Shown in pieces: positions 20,131 to 28,944 of a DNA stretch of 64,000 nt. The notes below the pieces were generated by a model. That model ran no database searches. It was not told the DNA's origin and was given only the letters and a program-made list of their open reading frames with translations. The stretch's first letter is position 1, and each line of letters starts with the position of its first letter. Location of the stretch: positions 1,860,001 to 1,924,000 of the forward strand of contig NZ_CP080575.1 in the NCBI RefSeq assembly GCF_019575955.1. The letters run 5' to 3'. The stretch is from Nesterenkonia pannonica. GTDB taxonomy: Bacteria; Actinomycetota; Actinomycetes; Actinomycetales; Micrococcaceae. The position numbers were made by a program, and so were the translations under genes.

Positions 20131-20753
20131 AGGGACTCCTCGAGGCTTCGGCGTTCTGACAGCGGCCAGACAACATCCGTCACCTGCCCAATAATGCGGT
20201 CTTCCGAGATCATACCGCCGCCTGGGGCGCCGAGCAGGGCGCGCGAGTCGACGGATTCGCTGCGGTTGTCCCCCAGAACCCACATGCGCCCCTCCGGCAC
20301 CTCAGCCTCGAACGGCAGCTCCGAGGCGAGCTCGTGCGGGGCCAGATAGGGCTCTTCCAGGGGTTCTCCGTTGAGGGTGAGCTGGCCATCGTCCGTGCAG
20401 CATGCGACGGTGTCTCCTCCGACGCCGATGACGCGTTTGACGAAGACCTGCGGAGGAGCGCCTATGCTGATCCAGTGGGCCATCTGCTGACCGAGTCGGC
20501 TCAGCGGCGAGCGCTGCCCCTGGTATGGGGTGAAGGACCCTTCCCCGTCGAAGATGATCACATCCCCGCTCTGGGGGCCGTCCTGACCCGGGTACTGCTT
20601 ATCCACGGCGACTCGCTCCCCGTGGTGGAGAGTGGGGTCCATCGAGTCTTGGTTCACGACGTAGACGTCGATCCAGAAGACACGTATCGCCGTGGAGACG
20701 AGAAGGGCTGCGGCCAGCACAGCAGCCAGCCGCAGCCCCCAACGTCTGATCAC
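20127..20753 (-). CDS. lepB: Type I signal peptidase (first copy)
   Basis: A paralogue of the following gene; 208 residues, intact. One N-terminal helix (LAAVLAAALLVSTAIRVFW). The catalytic Ser is in YVVNQDSMDPTLHHGERVAV (Asp-Ser-Met instead of Glu-Ser-Met), the Lys in QVFVKRVIGVGGDTV, and box E in MWVLGDNRSESVDSRALLG. Two adjacent lepB genes between rplS and rnhB are frequent in Micrococcales. The stop overlaps the TTG of the second copy by two bases, which implies translational coupling and balanced expression. Confidence 0.9.
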   Translation of the reverse strand: MIRRWGLRLAAVLAAALLVSTAIRVFWIDVYVVNQDSMDPTLHHGERVAVDKQYPGQDGPQSGDVIIFDGEGSFTPYQGQRSPLSRLGQQMAHWISIGAPPQVFVKRVIGVGGDTVACCTDDGQLTLNGEPLEEPYLAPHELASELPFEAEVPEGRMWVLGDNRSESVDSRALLGAPGGGMISEDRIIGQVTDVVWPLSERRSLEESL

Positions 20754-20767
20754 GTCTGCAGTGAGGC

Positions 20768-21166
20768 TCAGGCCTCGGAAGCTGCCTCTTCGACGTCGCG
20801 GCCCTTGGCGCGGGCCACCGCTGACTCGCGCTTCTCCTTGATGCGGGCCGCCTTGCCGTGGCGCTCACGCATGTAGTAGAGCTTGGCGCGGCGGACGTCG
20901 CCGAGCGCCGAGACCTCGATCTTCTCGATCACTGGGGAGTGCACGGGGAAGGTGCGCTCCACGCCCACACCGAATGAGATCTTGCGGACGGTGAAGGTCT
21001 CGCCGACGCCGTGGCCCTGGCGGCCGAGCACATAGCCCTTGAAGACCTGAACACGCGTGTTCTTGCCCTCGATGATGTTGACGTGGACGCTGACGGTGTC
21101 GCCGGGGCCGAAGTCGGGGATGTCGTCCCGAAGGCTAGCCTGGTCCAGGAAGTCGAGCTTCTGCAT
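20768..21166 (-). CDS. rplS: Ribosomal protein L19
   Basis: L19 sits at the 30S-50S interface. 132 residues, intact: [60 protein letters not shown]. The C-terminus carries a charged extension ([12 protein letters not shown]) longer than in E. coli but common in actinobacteria. It heads the unit rplS-lepB-lepB-rnhB-yraN-comM-dprA. Confidence 0.96.
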   Translation of the reverse strand: MQKLDFLDQASLRDDIPDFGPGDTVSVHVNIIEGKNTRVQVFKGYVLGRQGHGVGETFTVRKISFGVGVERTFPVHSPVIEKIEVSALGDVRRAKLYYMRERHGKAARIKEKRESAVARAKGRDVEEAASEA

Positions 21167-21440
21167 TGCATCTCCTTGGGACGGGCTGCCACAGGTCAGT
21201 CGCCCTGATATCAGGGACCTGGGACGATAGCGCAGCAGACGCCGCGCGCTCGCCTCGAGTCGTAAAGCTGGTGGACGGGTCCGGCGGTCGCCGGAATTCC
21301 GCGGCCCGGCTGTTCGGCGCGCCTCCCTGTGGCAGAGGTCAGCGCCCAGCGGGCACAGCCAACAAGTATGTCACAGCGGTCCCCGCGGGGAAATGTGCCA
21401 GCAGGATTCCCCGGCCGCACATGAGCCGATGGTGCCGCCC
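21167..21440 (-). other. Intergenic region upstream of rplS
   Basis: A 274-bp gap between trmD and rplS with no credible coding frame. A minus-strand TATCGT near 21220 fits a TANNNT -10 and would give a leader of about 50 bases for rplS. A short ATATC inverted repeat (CCTGATATCAGG, 21205-21216) lies in that leader. No strong terminator hairpin was seen after trmD. Confidence 0.4.
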
Positions 21441-22140
21441 TTAGGCTCGCCGTGCCCAGAGGTCAGGCCTCAGCCTCTGCGTTCGCTCCTCAGACTCCTG
21501 GCGGCGCCACTCAGACACGCGGGCATGATCTCCGCTGAGGAGCACTTCGGGCACGTGCAGACCCCGCCAATCGGCGGGCTTCGTGTAGACCGGGTACTCC
21601 AGCAGGCCGTCGGCATGGGACTCCTCCGTGAGGGATTCTGCGTTCCCGATGACTCCCGGCACGAGGCGAGCAATGGCCTCGACCATGACGACGACGGCCG
21701 CCTCTCCCCGTTGAGCACGTAGTCGCCGATGCTCACCCTGCGCACCTCGAAGTGGTCCTCTGCCCATGCGGCCACTCGCTCATCGATTCCCCGAACCTGC
21801 CGGGGGCGAAGACGAGGTGCTCATGGGCGGCGAACTCGTGGGCGAGGCTCTGGCTGAGGACCTCACCCGAGGGGGTGGGGATGATGAGGGTGGGGCGTGT
21901 GCCCGCGGCCCGGGACGAGAGCACCGATTCGAGGGCCAGGGCCCACGGCTCAGGCTTCATCACCATGCCCGCTCCACCCCCGGCAGGGGGCGAGTCAACG
22001 GTGCGGTGCCGGTCTGCGGCGTAGTCGCGGAGCTGGTGGCGCCGCACATCCAGCAGCCCGTCCTCCTGAGCTCTTCCGATCAGCGAAAGGTCAAGGGCGT
22101 CGAAGAACTCCGGAAAGATCGAGATCAGGTCGATGCGCAC
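21441..22140 (-). CDS. trmD: tRNA (guanine-N1)-methyltransferase
   Basis: TrmD methylates G37 of tRNAs using SAM, through a trefoil-knot fold. About 233 residues. Start: [23 protein letters not shown]/tRNA elements: [20 protein letters not shown] and MVMKPEPW. After breaks near 21795 and 21710: [22 protein letters not shown], then [20 protein letters not shown] and [20 protein letters not shown]. Start is GTG 22140, immediately adjacent to the rimM stop (TGAGTG). Confidence 0.93.
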
Positions 22141-22699
22141 TCAGATGAGCCCTTCGGGCGGGGTCAGCGTGATGATGCGCTCATCGGCGCTGATGTCGGG
22201 GACGATCTCCTCCACGAACGGGATGAGCACCTCGTCCCCGCCTCGGTCCTGACTGCGAGAAGATCCTGCGCCGGGCCGGTCACGAGCTCAACCACAACGC
22301 CGTAGGGATGACCGTCGGGGCTCTGACAGACCATTCCCTCAAGCTCGTGGGAGTACCAGCCCTCCTGCTCGTCTTCGTCGGGGATCTCGATGTGCAGGGT
22401 GGAGCCCCTCAGAGCCTCTGCAGCATCACGGTCCCGCACGTCCTCGAAGGAAAGCATGCAGATCTTCTTGTTCCACCGCTGGGAGGACACAGTGAGCTGC
22501 TGCGTGGTCCGGTCCTCGGTGCCCTTGCCGGGCCTGCGCTCCAGCACCGCACCGGGGCCGAGCCTCGCCTCAGGCTCGTCGGTGAACAGCTCGACGGTGA
22601 CTTCCCGCGCACGCCGTGGGGCTTACCAATACGAGCGACCCGCAGCCCGTCCCTCTCGGGGCTGGGCTGCGGGTCGGCTCCGTATTCAGTCTGCGCCAT
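22141..22699 (-). CDS. rimM: Ribosome maturation factor RimM
   Basis: RimM helps 30S assembly by binding S19. About 186 residues. N-terminal domain: RVARIGKPHGVRGK. C-terminal PRC-barrel: GWYSHELEGMVCQSPDGHPY and GVVVELVTGPAQDLLAVRTE. The end IPFVEEIVPDISADERIITL is the family-typical tail. Breaks lie near 22605 and 22250 (after AVRTEAG; G-run). It lies between khpA and trmD in the standard rpsP-khpA-rimM-trmD operon. Confidence 0.92.
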
Positions 22700-22712
22700 G
22701 ATTCTGCTGAGG

Positions 22713-22964
22713 TCAGCGGCGACGGTCCGTGTCGACGACGTCGACGCGGACATCCTGGCCGCCGGGCAGCGCCGAAACCACTGCGCGCAGCGCTTTGGCG
22801 GTTCGCCCGGCACGACCGATCACGCGTCCGAGGTCCTCCGGGTGGACCCGGACCTGGACGGTGTCGTAGCGACGTCCATCCTTCTGACGCACATCGACGT
22901 CGTCGGGAGAGTCGACGATGCCGCGCACCAGGTGCTCAACAGCATCAGTGATCACAGACGACAT
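22713..22964 (-). CDS. khpA: KH-domain RNA-binding protein KhpA
   Basis: A small RNA chaperone with one KH domain. 83 residues, intact: [17 protein letters not shown], then the KH core [20 protein letters not shown], with the GRAG of the GxxG loop, and [11 protein letters not shown]. It starts 2 bp after the rpsP stop, so it is translated from the same message. Confidence 0.93.
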   Translation of the reverse strand: MSSVITDAVEHLVRGIVDSPDDVDVRQKDGRRYDTVQVRVHPEDLGRVIGRAGRTAKALRAVVSALPGGQDVRVDVVDTDRRR

Positions 22965-22966
22965 GA

Positions 22967-23430
22967 TTACTCCGCTGCCTTCTCCGCGGCGACTTCCTCT
23001 GCTGCGTCGGGAGCGGAGTCTCCTCGGCGGATGCTTCAGGCGCCTCAGCGGGAGCCTTCTCATCGGTGGGGTTCTCGGTGCTGCCGGTGTTCTCGACGAT
23101 GACCGAGCCCTTCTCGGGGACCGTGTACTCCTGAGGAGCCTCCTTGGTCCGCAGAGTGCCCTCTGAGCCTTCGAGGCCCTTGAACTTCTGCCAGTCGCCG
23201 GTGACCTTCAGCAGCGCCATGACCTGTTCGGTGGGCTGAGCACCGACGGAGAGCCAGTACTGCGCGCGCTCTGTGTCGATGTCGATGAGCGAAGGCTCCT
23301 GGGTGGGGTGGTACTTGCCGATCTGCTCGATGGCGGCACCATCACGCTTGGTGCGCGAGTCGGCGACGACGACCCGGTAGTGGGGTGCACGGACTTTGCC
23401 CATGCGCTTCAGACGAATCTTGACTGCCAC
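22967..23430 (-). CDS. rpsP: Ribosomal protein S16
   Basis: A 30S assembly protein. GTG start at 23430: [59 protein letters not shown]. After the conserved 90 residues comes an acidic Ala/Glu-rich tail ([17 protein letters not shown], then [13 protein letters not shown]) to TAA 22967-22969. This makes about 154 residues in all, longer than the 80-90 of most bacteria but known in actinobacteria. A frame break near 23010 divides the tail. A minus-strand TACTTT about 135 bp upstream is a possible -10. Confidence 0.93.
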
Positions 23431-23580
23431 TTGTGTAGCTGCTCCTTGAGTCTTGTGGTCACAGTCGGTCATCTCTGGCAGTGTGGGGCTGCTGCGCGGT
23501 ATGCCGCTGTGGAGACATTGCTCAGTGACAGGGAATGAGAGGGTCCCCGGCCTGTGCAAAGTACTAGAGAATTATGCCAT

Positions 23581-25165
23581 CTACTTGAGGTATTTCTCGA
23601 ATCCTTTGGGAAGGGAGAGATCCTCGGGGCTCACATCCTGCTGCGGCGCTCCGAACGCAGAGCCGCTGGTAAGCTTCTCGCGGCGGCGCTGCTCGGCATC
23701 GCGGGCCTCCTGCGCGGCCTTGGCCGGGTTCCCGGACTTCGCCTTCTTCTTCGGCTTGCCCTTGGCCGCCTTCTTCCGTCCGCGCTGGGCGCACCGCCGC
23801 CCATCCCGGACGGCATTCCCGGCATGCCTCCGGGCATTCCGCCGCCGCCCGCCATCTTCTTCATCATCTTCTGGGCCTGCCCGAAGCGTTCGAGGAGCTG
23901 GTTGACCTCCGAGACATGCACGCCTGAACCTTTGGCGATGCGTGCCCGACGGGAGCCGTTGATGATCTTGGGAGCATTGCGCTCGTGAGGCGTCATCGAG
24001 CTGATGATGGCCTCAATGCGGTCGACCTGACTGTCGTCGAACTGGTCGAGCTGCTGACGCATGCCCTGGGCCCCAGGCATCATGCCCAGGAGCTTCTTCA
24101 TCGAGCCCATCTTCTTGAGCTGCTGCATCTGAGCGCGGAAGTCCTCCAGGGTGAAGTCTTCCTGGTCAGCGAACTTCTGGGCCATCTTCTCGGCCTCAGC
24201 CTTGTCCCAGCTCGCCTCGGCCTGCTCGATGAGGCTGAGCACGTCTCCCATGTCGAGGATGCGTTTGGCCATACGGTCCGGGTGGAAGACCTCGAAGTCC
24301 CGCAGACCCTCACCGGTCGAGGCGTACATCACGGGCTTGCCGGTGACCTCTGCCACGGAGAGGGCGGCACCGCCGCGCGCATCGCCGTCCAGCTTGGTCA
24401 GGACCACGCCGGTGAAGTCGACGCCTTCGTTGAATGCCTGTGCGGTGTTGACCGCGTCCTGGCCGATCATGGCGTCGATGACGAAGAGGGTCTCGTGAGC
24501 GCCGACGGCGGCTTTGATGTCCCCGGCCTGCTTCATCAGCTCAGCGTCGACTCCGAGTCGGCTTAGCGGTGTCGATGATGACGACGTCATGCAGCTTCTC
24601 ACGCGCCGCGGCCACGCCTTCTCTTGCCACCGCGACTGGATCTCCGGTGGGGACCTCGGCCTCGGAGGAGACGCCCGGATGCGGAGCGTGCACCGGGACC
24701 CCAGCCCGCTCGCCGCCGATCTGCAGCTGGCGCACCGCGTTGGGCCGCTGGAGGTCGCAGGCCACGAGCATCGGGGTGTGTCCCTTTGACCTGAGGTGGT
24801 GCGCGAGCTTTCCGGCCAGGGTGGTCTTGCCGGCGCCCTGCAGCCCGGCGAGCATGATCACCGTGGGCGGCTGCTTGGCGAAGGCCAGCTCACGCGTCTG
24901 ACCGCCGAGGATTCCGACGAGCTCCTCGTTGACGATCTTGACGACCTGCTGGCCGGGGTTCAGCGCCTGAGCGACCTCCTCGCCCAGGGCGCGCTCCTTG
25001 ATCCGGCGAATGAACTCACGGACGACTGACACTGCGACGTCGGCGTCGAGCAGGGCGCGACGAATCTCGCGGGCAGTGCCGTCGATGTCGGCTTTCGGTG
25101 AGACGCCCTTTGCCGCGAAGATTCTTGAAGGTCGCGGCGAGGCGGTCGGAGAGGGAGTTGAACAC
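23581..25165 (-). CDS. ffh: Signal recognition particle protein Ffh
   Basis: Ffh binds signal sequences and 4.5S RNA and docks with FtsY. About 525 residues. N domain: VVREFIRRIKERALGEEVAQ. G domain: GLQGAGKTTLAGKLAHHL, LVACDLQRPNAVRQL, TKLDGDARGGAALSV. M domain: MRQQLDQFDDSQVDRIEAII, then RARIAKGSGVHVSEVNQLLE, and a Met/Gly-rich end (KMAGGGGMPGGMPGMPSGMG) before a basic tail. The G3 motif should read DTAGRLGVDAEL but is broken at 24561-24567, where GCTTAGC replaces GCCGGC. Further breaks lie near 23790 and 25110. GTG 25165 fits a leaderless promoter; ATG 25171 would sit only two bases from the -10. Confidence 0.93.
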
Positions 25166-25172
25166 GATCATC

Positions 25173-25179
25173 TAGGGTA
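25173..25179. promoter_or_regulatory. Shared divergent -10 element TAGGGTA
   Basis: Seven bases provide TAGGGT on the plus strand (6 bases before GTG 25185) and TACCCT on the minus strand (8 bases before GTG 25165). Both match TANNNT and both fit leaderless transcription. The start codons of ffh and the divergent gene are only 19 bp apart, so polymerase should be able to use one direction at a time. Confidence 0.45.
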
Positions 25180-25184
25180 TCAAT

Positions 25185-25600
25185 GTGAGCCAAAAAGACG
25201 ACGCCCGGGTTGTTCAGGCGGCTTTGGCTGCCCACGAGCAGCTGCTGGAGGGCGCGGAGCAGGGGCATCGACGTGCCGCGTCCGGCATCCGTCGCACCCC
25301 GGTCTGAGCCGCGGCGCTGCCCCTGCGATCGCTTTGGCGGGGCGCACACCGCGCGTTCCGCCTCCTACGCACAGCGTGCGGCATTCATGCGCGAGATCCA
25401 GGAGTTTCCGGCGAGCGGCCTGCGTGCGCTCACCGGGTTCGACATGGGAAATCTTCGCGTCCCGCCGCACATCGGCTTCCGCGCGCTGCCGGACGAGCTG
25501 CGTCCACGGTCCACCAAGCCAGTGTCAGCAGCGGAGGCAGACGGTTCAGCGCCTCGTCCCAGCTTCTTCGACATCATCCACGGCACCGCTCAGCATTAGG
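25185..25600 (+). CDS. Hypothetical protein divergent from ffh
   Basis: Not recognised. Starts at GTG 25185 with SQKDDARVVQAALAAHEQLL, then GHRRAASGIRRTPV. After an indel around 25300 it continues with ASYAQRAAFMREIQEFPASG, TGFDMGNLRVPPHIGFRALP and the end PSFFDIIHGTAQH. About 138 residues; no membrane segment or catalytic motif visible. The second half has clean coding character and a stop 10 bp before the next gene, so the two probably share a transcript. Without correction the first frame stops at TGA near 25307, so a real nonsense mutation cannot be excluded. Confidence 0.5.
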
Positions 25601-25609
25601 AGATGATCC

Positions 25610-26217
25610 ATGACACACGCGAGCTCAGCCGACGAGGAGCAGACCCGCACCGACGAAGCTTCCTCCGAGGATGCCTCGTCGTCCACGCTCACGGAGGCAG
25701 ATGCGACGCCGCCTGAGGACCTCGGGAAGAACGCGCACGACGTCGTGGTCTCGCTCATCGCCCATCAGCGGGATCTGATCATTGAGCTTCGGAGCGTATA
25801 CGACCGCCTCGACGAGGTGCGGAGCGTGGAGTTCCGAGACCTGGAGGAGCGTGTGCGCTCAGCGCTGGGGGACTCGAGGATGTTCCGGAGAGGCTCTCGG
25901 CTGTTCGTGCGGACCTCGGGAACCTGGCGGAGCGGCTCGATGAGCAGGGCGTAGTGTTCGCCGATCAGGTGGAGGCGCAGCGCGCCAGGAATGAGAGCCT
26001 TCAGGCGCGCCTGGAGCGGCGTGAGCAGCAGCTCGAGCAGCTGACCGAGAAGGTGGATCGGATCGAACGCCTACTGGAGGAGACTGAGGCCGCGTCGAGC
26101 GACCACTCCCGCGCCCTTGAGGCTCTCGCCGAGCAGGCGAACTCGTCCGTGCTCGGCGCACTGCCGGAGCGAGCGCGCACCACCGCGCAGAAGGTGTCTC
26201 GCCGCCTCAGACGCTGA
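25610..26217 (+). CDS. Hypothetical coiled-coil protein
   Basis: No family recognised. About 202 residues. The first 40 are acidic and Ser/Thr-rich (ADEEQTRTDEASSEDASSST), then LGKNAHDVVVSLIAHQRDLI. A long heptad-rich coiled coil follows (RNESLQARLERREQQLEQLT, EKVDRIERLLEE) with a basic tail (RTTAQKVSRRLRR). One break near 25870 joins the two long frames. A ribosome site GGAG precedes ATG 25610. It stands between the SRP genes ffh and ftsY, but no functional link can be shown. Confidence 0.6.
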
Positions 26218-26240
26218 TCCGGTATGGGACACTGAGGCGC

Positions 26241-27402
26241 GTGGAAACTTCTGTTCTGATCACCTTCATCGTCCTGGCCGTTCTGCTCGTCAGCCTTCTC
26301 GGATTCTTCCTCGTCAGCGGCTCCGACCTCTTCCGACGGTCACAGCAGCGCTATCCCACCACTCGGGATGCCGATGATGCTCCGGAGGCGGATGAGCCCG
26401 CTTACGACACCCTGGTCGAGGAGGCCCCGAGGGTGACGCTCCCCTCGTTCCCGCCGAGCCGGAGCTGGACCGCCCGGAGCCTGCAGAGGGGCGCCTGGCC
26501 CGGCTGCGGGCGCGCCTGGTCAAGTCGAACAGCGTCTTCGGCAAGACCCTGCTCGCACTCCTGAGCCAGGACGAGATCGACGACGACGTCTGGGACGAGA
26601 TCGAGGAGACTCTCCTCACCGCGGACCTCGGTGCCGAGGCGGCGATGAGCCTCGTCGAGACGCTCCGTGAGCGCGTCAAGGTCGAAGGCTCAAGGGACCC
26701 TGCGCGTGTGCGGGAGCTTCTGAGGGAGGAGCTCGTGAAGCTCGTCGACCCCACCTTCGACCGTGAGCTCACGACGACGGCAGAGGGACGGCTTACTGTG
26801 GTGATGGTGGTCGGGGTCAACGGAACCGGCAAGACGACCACTGTGGGCAAGCTTGCCCGAGTGCTGGTGGCCGAGGGCCGGACTGTGGTGCTGGGCGCAG
26901 CGGACACGTTCCGCGCTGCCGCAGCCGAACAGCTGACCACGTGGGGCGCCCGTGTGGGTGTCCCCACTGTCGCGTCGGATGTGGAGGGGCGGATCCCGCC
27001 TCTGTGGCCTTCGAGTCCGTGGCGAAGGCGCAGGAGGACAACGTCGACGCCGTGCTGGTGGACACTGCTGGTAAGCTGCAGAACAAGGCCAATCTCATGG
27101 ACGAGCTCGGCAAGGTCAAGCGTGTGGTCGAGAAGCGGTCGCAGGTCGACGAGGTGCTGCTCGTGCTGGATGCGACAACGGGCCAGAACGGGCTCTCGCA
27201 GGCCAAAGTCTTCTCGGAGGCAGTCAGCATCACCGGCATCGTCCTGACCAAGCTCGACGGCACCGCACGCGGCGGCATTGTGGTGGCCATTCAGCAGCAG
27301 CTGGGGGTGCCGGTGAAGCTCGTGGGGCTCGGTGAGGGCCCGGACGATCTCGCTCCGTTCGACGCCGAGTCGTTCGTGGACGCGCTCCTCGAGGACCAGT
27401 GA
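26241..27402 (+). CDS. ftsY: Signal recognition particle receptor FtsY
   Basis: The receptor for SRP-ribosome complexes at the membrane. About 387 residues. An N-terminal hydrophobic helix (LITFIVLAVLLVSLLGFFLV) anchors it, as in other actinobacteria, followed by an acidic linker. NG domain: LLALLSQDEIDDDVWDEIEE, G1 VVGVNGTGKTTTVGKLA, LGAADTFRAAAAEQLTTWGA, and TKLDGTARGGIVVAI. G3 reads DTAGKLQNKANLM; nearly all FtsY have Arg here, and GTAAGC 27071-27076 in place of GCCGGC explains the Lys. Breaks lie near 26460 and 26990. GTG start at 26241. Confidence 0.93.
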
Positions 27403-27451
27403 TGCACAGCCGGGCCTCACATGTGGCGAAATGCCTTTTCGCAGGAAAAAG

Positions 27452-27489
27452 TTAACGTTCTTGAAACACGAGGGCCGCTGAGGCGAAAC
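27452..27489 (+). promoter_or_regulatory. GlnR-like box upstream of amtB
   Basis: Four pentamers are each separated by exactly 6 bases: TTAAC 27452, GAAAC 27463, GCCGC 27474, GAAAC 27485. This is the layout of the actinobacterial GlnR site (gTnAC-n6-GaAAc twice). Both GAAAC half-sites are exact, the first a-site is good, the second is poor. It lies 75 bp before the amtB start, as expected for nitrogen-limitation control. Confidence 0.6.
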
Positions 27490-27563
27490 ACGTGCCCTCC
27501 AGGATAGAAGTCAGCTCGCACCGGTGAAAGCCATCGGTAGACGACGTTTCCTGGAGGGACATT

Positions 27564-28810
27564 ATGGAAGCTGATGTTATTTGGGTTGTCGTAGCAGGCG
27601 CCTTGGTGCTGTTTATGACCCCGGACTCGCTCTGTTCTACGGCGGTCTGTCCCAGACCAAGTCCGCCGTGAACATGATGATGATGAGCTTCGCGGCTATG
27701 GGACTGGTCGCGATCACATGGACCCTCTGGGGCGACGCGATCTCGTTCGGTTCATCGGTCGGGGCCTCTTCGGCAACCCCGCTGACAACTTCGCTGCGAT
27801 GGGATCCTTCGAAGCGGCTTACGACGAGCTCGTATGGGTCGGCTTCGGCGGTACCTTCGCGATCATCACGACTGCGCTGATCTCAGGCGCCATTGCAGAC
27901 CGGGCGAAGTTCTCCGCGTGGATGATCTTCGTTCCGATCTGGCTGACTCTGGTCTACGCACCCCTGGCCCACTGGGTCTGGGGCGACGGCGGACTGCTGG
28001 TCGAAGGCGGACTCATCGGCGACGCCGTGGGTGAGGCTGTTGACTTTGCTTACGGCCTGGTCGTGCACATGTGCGCCTACCTGGCGGCTCTGGCTCTGGT
28101 CCTGGTGATCGGACCTCGCTCACGCTTCGCGGAGATCACGGAGAACAAGGCTCACAACGTTCCCTTCGTGCTGCTGGGCGCCTCGATCCTGTGGTTCGGC
28201 TGGTTCGGCTTCAACCTGGGTGAGGCTGGCAGCACTGACGAAATCTCCCTCAACTGGCTGAACACCATGCTGGCTCCGGCAGCGGCACTGGTCGCGTGGC
28301 TGCTCACCGAGTGGGCCCGCGGCAAGAAGCCCACCCCTGTGGGCGCTGCCTCCGGAATTGTTGCTGGTCTGGTGGCCATCACTCCCGCCGTCGCCCACGT
28401 GGCACCAGTCGGTGCGATCATCCTCGGCGCCATCTCCGGCGTGATCTGCTGCTTCGCCGTCGACATCAAGTGGGGCAAGTTCGACGACACTCTTGATGTG
28501 GTCGGTCTGCACTTCGTGGCGGGCCTCTGGGGCACAGTGGCCATCGGCCTCTTCGGCTACGAGGACATCTACGGCGAGGGTCGCTCCGGCATCCTGGTCG
28601 GCGGAGGCTTCGAGCTCCTGGTCGCTCAGGTGGTGGCAGTGGTCGTGACCGCGATCTTTACGTTCGTGGCTACATTCATCATCGGTCTGGCGATCCACAA
28701 GACGATCGGCTTCCGGGTGGACGCAGAGGTCGAGGAGGCTAGGCATCGACGTGGCGGCTCACCAGACCGAGGCCTACTCCTACATCGAGAGGACCTCAGC
28801 GGGTCACTGA
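27564..28810 (+). CDS. amtB: Ammonium transporter AmtB
   Basis: A trimeric ammonium channel. About 415 residues in eleven hydrophobic segments, e.g. TTALISGAIADRAKFSAWMI and PFVLLGASILWFGWFGFNLG. Family features: GLALFYGGLSQTKSAVNMMM at the N-terminus and the DFA-x-G-x-VVH block at 28041. That block reads DFAYGLVVHM where Amt has DFAGG; GCTTAC at 28048-28053 suggests the Tyr is a corrupted GCCGGC. The same error (GCTAGGC 28738-28744) shifts the tail, which corrected ends AYSYIERTSAGH. GGAGGG precedes ATG 27564. Breaks also occur near 27625 and 27745. glnK and glnD, usual partners, are absent. Confidence 0.92.
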
Positions 28811-28842
28811 TTCGCTTCAGCTCTCTCTGCGCCTAGGTGCAG

Positions 28843-28887
28843 CACAAGGGGCGGGTTCCAGCACTGCGCTGGAGCCCGCCCCTTGTG
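28843..28887. terminator. Terminator after amtB
   Basis: A 20-bp inverted repeat with one mismatch (arms 28843-28862 and 28868-28887, core AAGGGGCGGG/CCCGCCCCTT) around a 5-base loop ACTGC. It separates amtB from the convergent ATP-grasp gene ending at 28945. Confidence 0.85.
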
Positions 28888-28944
28888 TGTGGCCCGCGGC
28901 GCGGACTGCAGTGCTGTCCCCGTGCCAGGCGCTCTTGGACGGGG

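Noticed and set aside
26314-27420. Long minus-strand frame opposite ftsY
   Set aside because: It mirrors ftsY codons in reverse; the plus strand encodes an unmistakable FtsY.
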